Shown: positions 30,830 to 38,821 of the stretch, piece after piece | Numbering within the stretch: the first letter of the stretch is position 1 | How the letters are laid out: the number at the start of each line of letters is the position of its first letter | NCBI RefSeq assembly: GCF_020091585.1 | Contig: NZ_CP083583.1 | Coordinates: forward strand, 1,116,001-1,180,000 | DNA: 64,000 nt | Source of the DNA: Kovacikia minuta CCNUW1 | GTDB taxonomy: Bacteria > Cyanobacteriota > Cyanobacteriia > Leptolyngbyales > Leptolyngbyaceae | Reading direction: 5' to 3' | Program-made: the position numbers and the translations under genes | The notes under the pieces: model-generated | Database searches by the model: none | Told to the model about the DNA's origin: nothing | The model's input: only the letters and a program-made list of their open reading frames with translations

Positions 30830-31939
30830 TTGATAGATTTGGAAATCCAGAGAGTATCTCAATGGCAAGTTCAAAAATCAATTACTAGCCTTGCTTTTCA
30901 AGCTGAAACCTCATGCCTATTTACCGGAAATCAGACTGGAAATATACACTGCTATGACTTTAAAGGTGGTTCAGAAGTTGCAACTCTTCAGTGGCATAAA
31001 TCCCCAGTAGTAGCAATTAAGTGTTGTGAAGACTATCTATACTCTTTTGATAAGTTGCAAAACCTTGCTTGTTGGAATATCAACACATTTCAAATTGAAC
31101 GAACTCACACTTATAGCTCAACTTCATCACTTCCTTGGACAGTAGAAGTAGAATGCGCTAAATTTACCCCTAATGGTAAATATCTTATATTCGGTATTTA
31201 TTCGCTTCCTCGGAATATTACTCAAGGATCATCCACACTTTATATGGTGGATACTAAAACTACATCACTTGTAAGAACCTTTGAGTGGGGATTATGGAGT
31301 AATGTAGACGTTGGGCATATAGATACGATCGCAATCTCTAAAGATGGTACGCTATTAGCCGCCAGCGGATTAAATATTAATTTCTCCGCCTATGACGGCG
31401 ATTGGTCAGGTTGCCGTGAGCTTATCGACCAGTGGTGCATTGAGGATGGTGAGTCCGTTTGCATTTATGAACATGATTTCTATCTATTTAGACCAAGCGA
31501 GCATATAAGAATCGATTTAGCTTTTTCGCCAGATAACCAGAAGATTTTATTTTCTCAAGGTGAGGGAATTGGTGGGCTCTCTCTGTGGAATGTACCTCCT
31601 GTAGAAAGCCGCCGCATAACTGTTAGCGCTGAGCATTCGGGAAACATGCTACTTCTAGATTCACCTGGAATATTTGATTGGTCGCCCACTAAAGATTTTG
31701 TTGCTTTTGGTTCACCAAATGGCTTTCTGCGTTTTGTTGACATCGAGAATGCTGCAATACTTTCTAAACCAACGTTTCCCCAATCTGTCGAACAAACGGT
31801 TCACATTAGAAATGTTGCCATCCTTTTTGAACATCAGTGTTCTCAATTAGCGATTGATCAGTTGTGCTTTTCACAAACTGGCGGGTATCTCGCTTTAAGT
31901 TCCCAAGATTTAATGCTTCAGGTTTGGCAAATCTTGTAA
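30830..31939 (+). CDS. WD40-like beta-propeller protein (cargo gene 2)
   Basis: About 369 residues, starting at TTG 30830 in a GAGGATTG context; the start is uncertain. Repeating blades are visible: SLAFQAETSCLFTGNQTGNI, TIAISKDGTLLAASG, LAFSPDNQKILFSQGEGIGG and LCFSQTGGYLALSSQDLMLQ. Each has the S/D-G-x-L-L-A strand of WD40 units, though classic WD dipeptides are few (LSLWNV, LQVWQIL). There is no signal peptide or extra catalytic domain. Propellers of this kind are protein-interaction modules. The A+T content is visibly higher than in the flanking GC-rich repeats, suggesting a separate origin. Confidence 0.75.
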   Translation: MIDLEIQRVSQWQVQKSITSLAFQAETSCLFTGNQTGNIHCYDFKGGSEVATLQWHKSPVVAIKCCEDYLYSFDKLQNLACWNINTFQIERTHTYSSTSSLPWTVEVECAKFTPNGKYLIFGIYSLPRNITQGSSTLYMVDTKTTSLVRTFEWGLWSNVDVGHIDTIAISKDGTLLAASGLNINFSAYDGDWSGCRELIDQWCIEDGESVCIYEHDFYLFRPSEHIRIDLAFSPDNQKILFSQGEGIGGLSLWNVPPVESRRITVSAEHSGNMLLLDSPGIFDWSPTKDFVAFGSPNGFLRFVDIENAAILSKPTFPQSVEQTVHIRNVAILFEHQCSQLAIDQLCFSQTGGYLALSSQDLMLQVWQIL

Positions 31940-32245
31940 AACAAGGGTGCAAACATTATTTTGTAATTATGCTAGGCATGTACTTCAAAAGTTTGTGACA
32001 CAGTCGAACACTGCGTTGGAACGGCGGAGTAGGGGCGATCAGTTATGATGCAAAAGTTGGTTGCCGCCGTTCAACTACGACGTTAACCACCACTGCCCCA
32101 CAGCCACAGGCCGCCCAGCAGAGGGAAGAGGCCCACAGGATGGGGATAGCAGTGGGCCAGGATAAGAGGGGATGATAGGGGCAGAGCGTGAACAAGTCGC
32201 CACCCTGAATTGGCTAAGGTTTGAGACTGAACTGAGGTTTCTGCC
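31940..32245. repeat. Intergenic region with partial A-type repeat, copy S2
   Basis: 32085-32205 contains CCGCCCAGCAGAGGGAAGAG, GCCCACAGGATGGGGATAGC and AGGGGATGATAGGGGCAGAG. This matches the left half of the A repeat, but the TTTAGGGTAA core is missing. It precedes the second small cargo gene, as S1 and S3 precede theirs. Confidence 0.65.
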
Positions 32246-32500
32246 ATGACTGACTATCAACCTGACCCCGCTGCTCAACCCGAGCTAGAAGACCGCTCCG
32301 CCCAGTATGTTGTCCCTCCCGACTCCCTCAAGTACTGGCGTTACACGGTTTACTTTGAGGGGCTGGCCTTATGGAAGGAGCAAGACCCCCAAAAACGGGT
32401 GGTGATGGCCCGACAACTGGCGGAGTGGACGCATACCCTGGCCCAGAAGGAGGCAGAGGCCGCTCAGCAGAGTTCCCTTCCCCCATCCCCCTCTCGTTGA
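32246..32500 (+). CDS. Small hypothetical protein (cargo gene 3)
   Basis: 84 residues from ATG 32246. The central region is helical with aromatic residues (LKYWRYTVYFEGLALWKEQD, MARQLAEWTHTLAQKEAEAA) and the C-terminus is Pro/Ser-rich. No family is recognised. It sits between a short A repeat and a long composite repeat, the same slot as the genes at 29036 and 34362. That supports it being a real gene rather than chance. Confidence 0.5.
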   Translation: MTDYQPDPAAQPELEDRSAQYVVPPDSLKYWRYTVYFEGLALWKEQDPQKRVVMARQLAEWTHTLAQKEAEAAQQSSLPPSPSR

Positions 32501-32519
32501 GACCTGACCCAAACTCACC

Positions 32520-33425
32520 GCCAGGGAAGAGGGGAGAGGGAAGAGGCCCACCGGATGAGAATAGCAGTGGGGACCAGGATAGGAGGGGATGCTAGGTGAG
32601 ACAGTGAGCTGACCGCTCGATCGCGGCGTTTAGGGTAAACTCGCCCTCTGAAAGCCTTACCCAGTGGGCAGTGCGCAATCATGTCGTTACCCTAAACGAG
32701 CTGCTATCAAGGGGCAATCGCAGGCAGTCCACACGACCAACAGATAGACCACCCAGCAGGGCAGCCAGCAGAGGGCAGAGAACACCCACCATCTAGTCTG
32801 GATAAGGTAGCGTATCCCTGGGCAGCCCTCGGAGTCGGGACGCTCACTCAGCTTAGCGTTCACGTAGTGTGCGCAAAGCACGTATCGCACTCTAAGGGCC
32901 AGCGAGTTGAGCCATTGAGGTCGCAGAATGGGTGCTGTTCCCCTCTCCCGCTCCAGTGGGTTGCATCCCGGTGGGAACCTCTTTGAGCTTGGGTTGTGGG
33001 TCTTCTCTGGGTGTGGTCGGGCTTGCCCGAATTGGCGGAGCGTCCCTGGATTGGCGGACCGATCGCAGGTTGGCTGAGCGTTCCCCCCTCCTGGCAGCCT
33101 TCCCCGGCCTGCAAGTATCCCCCGCTGGTATCCCCCTCCGGGTGGTGGGTCGGTCATGTCCTGCGGATGGTTCACGATAAAGGCGCTCACTCGTATACGG
33201 CTCAACCCTTACATAGCGGGAGGTTCACAAGTCATCCCCGACATTCCCCCAGATGGTAAGCGGTCATTGGGCCGTGTCCTGTGGTCGTGTTCTCTTGCCG
33301 CTCTCCGTGCTGGTTCTCAGGCTGTGGTCGTGTTCTGTCCCAGCTGTGTGTCTCTTCCCCTCATTGGGTGCAGTCCGACAAGGGTAAAGAGCCTACAGAG
33401 AGTTATCCGGCACAATTAAGAGATA
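32520..33425. repeat. Long composite A-B repeat, copy C2
   Basis: The A core runs TTTAGGGTAA (32629) to TTACCCTAAA (ends 32696), 68 bases. The linker has CCAGCAGAGGGCAGAGAACA. The B part has GGGTTGCATCCCGGTGGGAA, GGTCTTCTCTGGGTGTGG, GGTTCACGATAAAGGCGCTC and ACCCTTACATAGCGGGAGG. ORFs crossing it on both strands are not conserved between copies and are not called. Confidence 0.8.
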
Positions 33426-33465
33426 CTTATATCCGCCTGAGGAACGACAACCAGACAATTTCTCC

Positions 33466-33858
33466 TCATACGTTTCCTCGCGTGGAAAGTACCAGATCCG
33501 TCACTACCAAAAGCTGTTCGGGGTCGAAAGGTTTCACGATGTAAGCTTGAAACCCTGCTGCACGAGCTAAAGGTTCATGCTTAAACTTGTCTAATCGAGA
33601 AATAGCAATGGCTGGAATTGGTTCCCATCCCGCCATCGCTTCCCGTTCGCGCCAGTGCTTCAGTAAAAAGTAGGCGTCGCCATCTGCAAACTCGATTTCC
33701 GAGAGAATTAAATCAGGTCGAAATTGTTCCAATAGCGCTAGCGCTTGACTACAGCAACTTGCTGTCCAAACGACGATCCCTTGCAGCTCAAAAAAATCCG
33801 CAATCAGCTCTTGCAGCACAGGAAAGTCCTCTACAAGCAGCACTGCATACTTTTTCAA
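33466..33858 (-). CDS. Single-domain response-regulator-like protein with Glu at the phospho-acceptor site
   Basis: 130 residues, a stand-alone receiver fold. The acidic pocket is in VLLVEDFPVL, and the conserved Lys-Pro is in AYIVKPFDPEQL. The strand that normally ends in the phosphorylated Asp reads PDLILSEIEFADGDAYFLL, so the acceptor Asp appears replaced by Glu. The switch residue region is AIAISRLDKF. Glu often mimics the phosphorylated state, so the protein may be constitutively on or phosphorylation-independent. No output domain and no adjacent histidine kinase. It is the only gene of the 29-36 kb module block on the minus strand. Confidence 0.8.
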   Translation of the reverse strand: MKKYAVLLVEDFPVLQELIADFFELQGIVVWTASCCSQALALLEQFRPDLILSEIEFADGDAYFLLKHWREREAMAGWEPIPAIAISRLDKFKHEPLARAAGFQAYIVKPFDPEQLLVVTDLVLSTRGNV

Positions 33859-34039
33859 CCTTTCCTTATCTCCTCCAACTAAATAAATGAGAAACGACTT
33901 GTAAAGTTTAGTGAGGTTGACTATCCAGGAGTGATGTTTGATCTAGTGTCAGATTTGATTAAGTTCGTTAAAAAAATACACACAGGTTTGGGTGGACAGT
34001 TTACTCAACCCCTATGGAGTAGTGGCGGGGCTACCCCGG

Positions 34040-34262
34040 TAGGTTGCTGGCTGATGAGGGGACGGGGAAGCGAGACCACATAGCCCAGGGAAGAGAGAAG
34101 AGGCCCACCGGATGGGTGATGGCAGTGGGGACCAGGGTAGGAGGGGATGGTAGGGACGATAGAGGAGATTGTGAGCCGACCGCCCGATCGCAGTTTCGGG
34201 TAAACCCCCTCCTCTGAAACCCTTGCCCAGTGGACAGTGTGCAATGATGCCGTTACCCTAAA
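34040..34262. repeat. Short A-type repeat, copy S3 (before the zinc-ribbon cargo gene)
   Basis: GGGAAGAGAGAAGAGGCCCA, CAGTGGGGACCAGGGTAGGA and a core TTTCGGGTAAAC (34194) to TTACCCTAAA (ends 34262). One base of the left arm has changed relative to the other copies. Confidence 0.8.
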
Positions 34263-34361
34263 CCCACCGCAACTCAGGGAGTGAACGCCCCGGACAACCC
34301 AACCCGGACGCCCAGACACCCAGGGCCAGGGAGGGGCAAACTCACCCCTTTAAGAGCGGCC

Positions 34362-34538
34362 ATGATGAACCCCAATGAAGATACCTGTGTGCTGTGCGGT
34401 ACAACAATTCCAGCGCCGCCTCACCTCCCTGAGTATGACCCAGCCCAGGCGTATGCCCATCGGTGTTTGTGTGCGGACTGCGCCAGGGAATACAAACGCC
34501 CCTCACCTGGCCAACCCATAGACCCCCACCTGGGATAG
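34362..34538 (+). CDS. Small zinc-ribbon protein (cargo gene 4)
   Basis: 58 residues from ATG 34362. Two CxxC knuckles are visible (TCVLCGTT and CLCADCARE), enough to bind one zinc. A His/Pro-rich stretch lies between them. An upstream GTG frame start at 34281 would run through the repeat leader and is unlikely. The leader (GGGGCAAACTCACCCCTTTA) resembles that of the nuclease-like gene at 29036 (GGGCAACACATCCCCTTAGA). Possible DNA- or protein-binding adaptor; function unknown. Confidence 0.6.
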   Translation: MMNPNEDTCVLCGTTIPAPPHLPEYDPAQAYAHRCLCADCAREYKRPSPGQPIDPHLG

Positions 34539-34549
34539 CCAGCAGCGCC

Positions 34550-35190
34550 CAGCCAGAGGACTAAAGAAGGCCCACCAGTGGGTTAATTCAAGGGACGGGT
34601 GGGCAACCGGGGATGGTAGTGAGGGGGGATGAGAGGGGAATGAGTGAGCGTACCGCACTCAAAGGCAGTTTAGGGTAAACTCCCTCCTCTGAAAGCCTTA
34701 CCCAGTGGGCAGTATGCAATAGCTTCGTTACCCTAAATCTGTTGCCATGAGGGAGTGAACGCAAATAGACCACACGACCAATAGACCACCCAACCAGCAG
34801 CGCCAGCAGAGGGCAGAAAAGGTCCACCAGATGGGGGATAAGGTAGAGCAGCTCTGGGCCTGTCTGGGAATAGGAGCATCCGTCGAGAGCAGATCCCCTG
34901 TCAGTAAGGAGGGGGCTTAGAGAGTGGGAGTTCCCCTTCCCTTCCCCTCCTTCTGTTGAGCAGCATTCGGGTGGGCATCTTGCTGTGGCTTGGGGTGTGG
35001 TCGGGCCGGTCTTCTCTGGGCGTGGTTGGTCTTTCCCAGGATATTCCCAGGTTCAATGGAGCTTCCCTGATTGGTGGACTGATTGCAGGCTGGTGGTGCT
35101 TCCCGTCCCATTGCAGTATCCCATTCCGGTGGTGGGCTTGCTCTTGAGCGCAGGTCGCTTACGCCATTGGCAGCTTATCTTTGAGAGGGG
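34550..35190. repeat. Long composite A-B repeat, copy C3 (shortened B part)
   Basis: The A core runs TTTAGGGTAA (34669) to TTACCCTAAA (ends 34737), 69 bases. The linker has CCAGCAGCGCCAGCAGAGGG. B begins at GAGCAGCATTCGGGTGGGCA and keeps GGTCTTCTCTGGGCGTGG but lacks the distal half present in C1 and C2. It lies just upstream of the partition genes. Confidence 0.75.
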
Positions 35191-35307
35191 GTTTAGATAA
35201 CGTGCGTTAAGAGTGGTTGTAATAAATTCGCCAACGGAATCGTATCCTGTTCCAATCCTCTTATGCCCCTGCTTTGTAGCAGGCGCTTTTCATTTGAAGT
35301 GATAAAA

Positions 35308-35340
35308 ACTATTGCACTATTGCACTATTGCACCAAAGTA
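35308..35340. repeat. ACTATTGCA iterons upstream of parA-like gene (putative centromere or operator)
   Basis: Three head-to-tail copies of ACTATTGC, 9-10 bases apart, in AACTATTGCACTATTGCACT. The same motif is repeated in the inverted repeat after the operon (36741-36786). Iterons on both sides of a ParA/small-partner operon are typical of plasmid partition sites. Confidence 0.7.
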
Positions 35341-35382
35341 GTATTGAATTAAGTTGCTAATCCTCTTTAGTCTTAATACTCT

Positions 35383-36258
35383 ATGGAACTTTTTGAAGCT
35401 CCGACTCTTGTGCCGCTTGGATTGGCCGGGGGGCAAGGGAAAACAACTGTTGCCCTCATAACAGGCCGGATTCTAGCCAGCTACGGTATTCCAGTCCTTT
35501 TCGTAGACGCTGACCCCCAAGCTAGTTTGACCACATTCTTAGGGGTAGAACCCTCCGACAATCGCCCAACCCTACTAGAGGTGATCACCAAGTCAGAAAG
35601 GAAAGTGCCGCTATACTCAGCAATTCACCCAGTCCCTAAGAACGAGAAGCTATTCGTCATCCCTGCTAATGATGAACTAGAAGATGCCAATGCTTACCTG
35701 GCAGCTTCAGGGATTAGTTTGAACCGGCTGAGAGAACGGCTCTACCAGGTTGAAGAGCAGGTTGCCCCTCAAGATAAGGTTGCTTGCAACTTCGGCGTCA
35801 TCATCGTTGATCCACCACCCGAGCGATCGCACTTGGCACTCTCATCTCTCGGGGCTGGTAGTGCATGGGTGATTCCCGCTGAGGCAAATGTGAAGGGGGT
35901 TGAATCGCTCAAACGAACCCTAGAGCTAATCCAGACCTACCAACGGCGCATTCCTCACGGCTCTCTGATTGGCGTGATGCCCTTCCGTGCCCAGTGGACC
36001 GGCTTGAACCCCACTGGTACCACCAGGGACAGCATTGAAGTGATGCAAGCACTGGCAGGCAAGGAAAACGTGTTGCCTCATCTGCTTGAGAGCAATATCT
36101 ACAAACGAGCAATCAATGAGCAGGTCTTGCCCAGAGAGTTAGGGAAGCCAGAGCTTGAATACCCCCTCCTGACCATCATTGAGCGAATGAAACCCTTATT
36201 AGGGCAGTATGCCAAACAAATTCAAGCGACAGAAGGTAGAGAGGTGGTACTGCAATGA
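35383..36258 (+). CDS. ParA-like partition ATPase
   Basis: 291 residues from ATG 35383. The P-loop reads LAGGQGKTTVALITG. It keeps GKTT, but the signature Lys of the deviant Walker A (KGGxxK) is Ala. Walker A' is VLFVDADPQASLTTFLG and Walker B is FGVIIVDPPPERSHLALSS. The C-terminal half has the ParA-typical NIYKRAINEQ region. ParA ATPases segregate plasmids by binding the nucleoid and a partner at the centromere. The next gene overlaps by 4 bases (ATGA), so the two form an operon. Loss of the signature Lys may alter dimer-dependent hydrolysis. Confidence 0.88.
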   Translation: MELFEAPTLVPLGLAGGQGKTTVALITGRILASYGIPVLFVDADPQASLTTFLGVEPSDNRPTLLEVITKSERKVPLYSAIHPVPKNEKLFVIPANDELEDANAYLAASGISLNRLRERLYQVEEQVAPQDKVACNFGVIIVDPPPERSHLALSSLGAGSAWVIPAEANVKGVESLKRTLELIQTYQRRIPHGSLIGVMPFRAQWTGLNPTGTTRDSIEVMQALAGKENVLPHLLESNIYKRAINEQVLPRELGKPELEYPLLTIIERMKPLLGQYAKQIQATEGREVVLQ

Positions 36259-36728
36259 ACCTTTTAGACAAGATTAGGCAGGAGGCGGAATCACCCACAG
36301 TAAAGGTGCCTCCGCGAGTTGATCCGCTAGAGCCTGTCGCCATGAAAACCCCTACCCCTCTTAAGCCCACTCCTATCCCTGAAGTTGGAGCAGAACAGCC
36401 TCAGCCAGCTCAGCCAGCAGCGTCAGGAATCGATCTGGAACTGGCATCCCTGGAAACGGAGTTGGAAACGTTCCCGATCGTGTCCGATAAAAAGATCGGT
36501 GTACGGCTGGAAAAGGATATTCAGAAAGAGATTCTTGCCTTCTGCGACGAACAGGATATTACCCCAGAAACCCTCTTAGAAGCTTTCTATACCGTTTGCA
36601 AAAGTAAAGATAGTTTGATACGCCAGGTTGCGAAGGAGGCTCAAAGCCGTATCCAGCGGAGAATTAAAGCAGGGAACATTCGCTCTATGATCACAAAGCT
36701 CAAAAATCTTAAAACACGTAAGTATTAA
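36255..36728 (+). CDS. Small partner of the ParA-like ATPase (RHH-like, ParB-type role)
   Basis: 157 residues overlapping the ParA-like stop by 4 bases. The N-terminal 70 residues are Pro-rich and probably disordered. The C-terminal part (KKIGVRLEKDIQKEILAFCD, then a helix and basic RIQRRIKAGNIRSMITKLKN) looks like a ribbon-helix-helix DNA-binding module with a basic tail. It probably binds the ACTATTGCA iterons, acting as centromere-binding protein and autorepressor. This is inferred from position and fold resemblance; no ParB (KorB/Spo0J) motif is present. Confidence 0.65.
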   Translation: MNLLDKIRQEAESPTVKVPPRVDPLEPVAMKTPTPLKPTPIPEVGAEQPQPAQPAASGIDLELASLETELETFPIVSDKKIGVRLEKDIQKEILAFCDEQDITPETLLEAFYTVCKSKDSLIRQVAKEAQSRIQRRIKAGNIRSMITKLKNLKTRKY

Positions 36729-36740
36729 AGAGTAATAGTG

Positions 36741-36786
36741 CTAAACCACTATTGCACTATAGAACTTTGGTGCAATAGTGGTTTAG
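36741..36786. terminator. 17-bp perfect inverted repeat containing the par iteron
   Basis: CTAAACCACTATTGCAC (36741-36757) and GTGCAATAGTGGTTTAG (36770-36786) are perfectly complementary, with a 12-base loop, 12 bases after the operon stop. Each arm contains the ACTATTGCA motif. It could act as a transcription end, as a partition site, or both. Confidence 0.75.
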
Positions 36787-36919
36787 TTTAGTAGGTACAA
36801 ATCACTATAGTTGAATACTGCTTTAATACCATTTATCTAATGTAGAGGTAGAGCCGATAAATGATACCGTTAGCCAATTTATCAGGGAAAACCGTTATCT
36901 CAGATCCCCCCTTGTAGGG

Positions 36920-38343
36920 CTACCGTGTACACACAAGTGGGGCTTGAGCTAGTTTCCACCCGATGAAGATTGCCTCAAACTGCCGCAAACCATGAATTAG
37001 AGTAGGCATTCCGGGGGGACGTTGGGAGCGATAACCCGACCATCCTCCTAAGCGAGCAATTAACCAGGTTGCCCAAGCTAAAGAACTGGGAGGATGAGGA
37101 TTCTGCTGTTTTTGAGTGTGTCCTTGCAACGTCGGTTCTAGCTGAGTGAGGCATTGCTGCTGTTCATCGCTAAAGGCAACAGAGGCAGATAACTCAGGGT
37201 TATCTCGCCCTTCCACCAGTTGTAGGACTCGCACGGCAATCGACAGCGCCAGCACAGTCAAGCGTTGAATGGCATCTACCGATTCCAGTTGCGTCGCTTC
37301 GAGATTGAGTCCGGCCTGTTTGAGGGTGGCAAACAGTTGTTCAATCCGCCAGCGCCAGCAGTACCACTGAATGACTTGGAGTGCCTGTTCTAAGCAAACG
37401 ACTTCATGAGTGGTCAACAGTCGCCAATGAATCGGTTGTTGTCCAGGGGGTGGGTTGACTTCCTGTGCCTCTACGGCGTAGAGACCCACACTGGGAGGAT
37501 AGTCGTGAGCGTTGAGGTTGTCGGGTCGCCGGATCTCAACCTTCGCCACACGCACAACTAGCAATGCCTCTCGTGCAGTTTGCCCTCGACGGGGATCTTC
37601 TACCACTTGCACGGTGTAACTTCCCTGAACGGGTTGAATCGTCAGGTAGTCATAGAGCGATAACGACTGATGCCACAGACGACGATTTTGACACACCCTG
37701 ATTAATAAATGGGTTTGAGCGTCTGGAACCGTCGCCCATTCTTCATACAGGTCGCTTTCACGGTCGCCGATATGAGTGATTAACCTCGCTCCTCCAGCCC
37801 TCAAACATCGGTTGCTGCCTTCAGCCGATCGCAGCCATTTGTAGGATTCCTTTTCCTCAATCGGCAGGTGTTGATAGTCGCGTTGATGTTTATCGCTATG
37901 GTCGATGTCACGACTCCACAAATGAATGGTACTTAACCCTAATGGAAAGCCAGTCTCGGCATTCAGCACCAGGGTTGGATGAATGAAAAACCCAACATCT
38001 CGGTCGTTGCCAACGACCCCAAGTCCTTGCGGCTTTAACCGCCCTGCATGGGACTGCAAGTTAACCTCACTGCTATCACTAATCGATAACACATGCAATC
38101 CTTCCACCTGCGCCTGGCACTGGTCAGCAACACTCCGCACTAACTCGGATATCGTCACGTTTTCATTCTCCAAGAAACGATAGTAGCCAATCTGTTCAGC
38201 TCGATTTTGGCTGATTTGGCGAATGTTTACCGATTGGTGCTGAAGCATTGCTTCATACAGTGCCGCCCCCTTTTGACTAAACGAGGGTCACCAAATGCAG
38301 TTCCTTTGATTTGTGCTGCATGAATGAGAATGGGGTTATCCAT
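36920..38343 (-). CDS. IS4-family (Tn5-like) transposase, two frames joined by a possible -1 shift
   Basis: The first frame starts at ATG 38343 (MDNPILIHAAQIKGTAFGDP) and the second continues ALYEAMLQHQSVNIRQISQN to the element end. They meet at a run AAAAGGGGG near 38265. A -1 slip there gives ..PRLVKKGAALYEAMLQ.., which fits Tn5-type N-termini. DDE residues: ISDSSEVNLQ (D), THIGDRESDLYEEW (second D) and the YREK-type YCWRWRIEQLFATLKQAG (E). The C-terminus (LARLGGW..., IHGLRQFEAIFIGWKLA) is the Tn5 dimerisation tail. The shift may be programmed, a mutation or a sequencing indel. Confidence 0.85.
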
Positions 38344-38403
38344 AATCAATGAGAGTTTTGAGGAGCTACCTTAGTCTAGGCTCGATTTGTGTGTACACGG
38401 TAG
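36920..38403 (-). mobile_element. IS4-family (IS50/ISH8-like) element, 1484 bp
   Basis: The termini CTACCGTGTACACACAA are perfect 17-base inverted repeats, flanked by the 10-base direct repeat CCTTGTAGGG (36910-36919 and 38404-38413). One transposase gene, split into two frames. The transposase stop codon lies within the terminal repeat. The 188-bp MITE at 23457 has the same ends. Confidence 0.93.
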
Positions 38404-38429
38404 CCTTGTAGGGAGGGAACAATTGAACG

Positions 38430-38821
38430 TTAATTTTGTTCTCGTTGCTGCTGGATAATGCGTTCGACAGTTGGCACATCAGTTTTGAGCTTCTCAGCAA
38501 CCTGCTCAACGGTCAGACCTAGTTCTAAGAAGCCAGGTACAGCAAGTGACAGCAAGCGATCGCGTTCTTCTTCTGCGATTTCCTGATAGAACCGGGTCTG
38601 CTTGAGTTCGTCGAGTCCTAACATCTGCTTGATGGCCTCTCGCTCTAGGGTGGGGAACTTGTAAACCAGTGTGGTTAATACCAATTCTACGATGCGATTC
38701 TGCTCTGCGGCATCCGTGACCTCAGATCTCGCCCGCTCAATTAACTGCCGTGCCCGTTCGGGGGCCACCTCATCCTTAACCCCAATCAGTTGCAGCACGC
38801 TCAACTCCAGGCGCTTACCAG
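38430..38821 (-). pseudogene. Rpn-family (recombination-promoting nuclease) C-terminal fragment
   Basis: The frame reads LELSVLQLIGVKDEVAPERA, RQLIERARSEVTDA, EREAIKQMLGLDELKQTRFY and ends in a helical VEQVAEKLKTDVPTVERIIQ tail. This is the usual C-terminal half of the Rpn/DUF4351-type PD-(D/E)XK proteins common in cyanobacteria. The nuclease domain is missing. The fragment meets the opposite-strand NB-ARC remnant at about 38812-38821. Confidence 0.7.

Noticed and set aside
32687-33205. A 172-codon minus-strand frame across composite repeat C2
   Set aside because: It is not conserved in the other two copies of the same repeat, so it is probably chance in GC-rich noncoding DNA.
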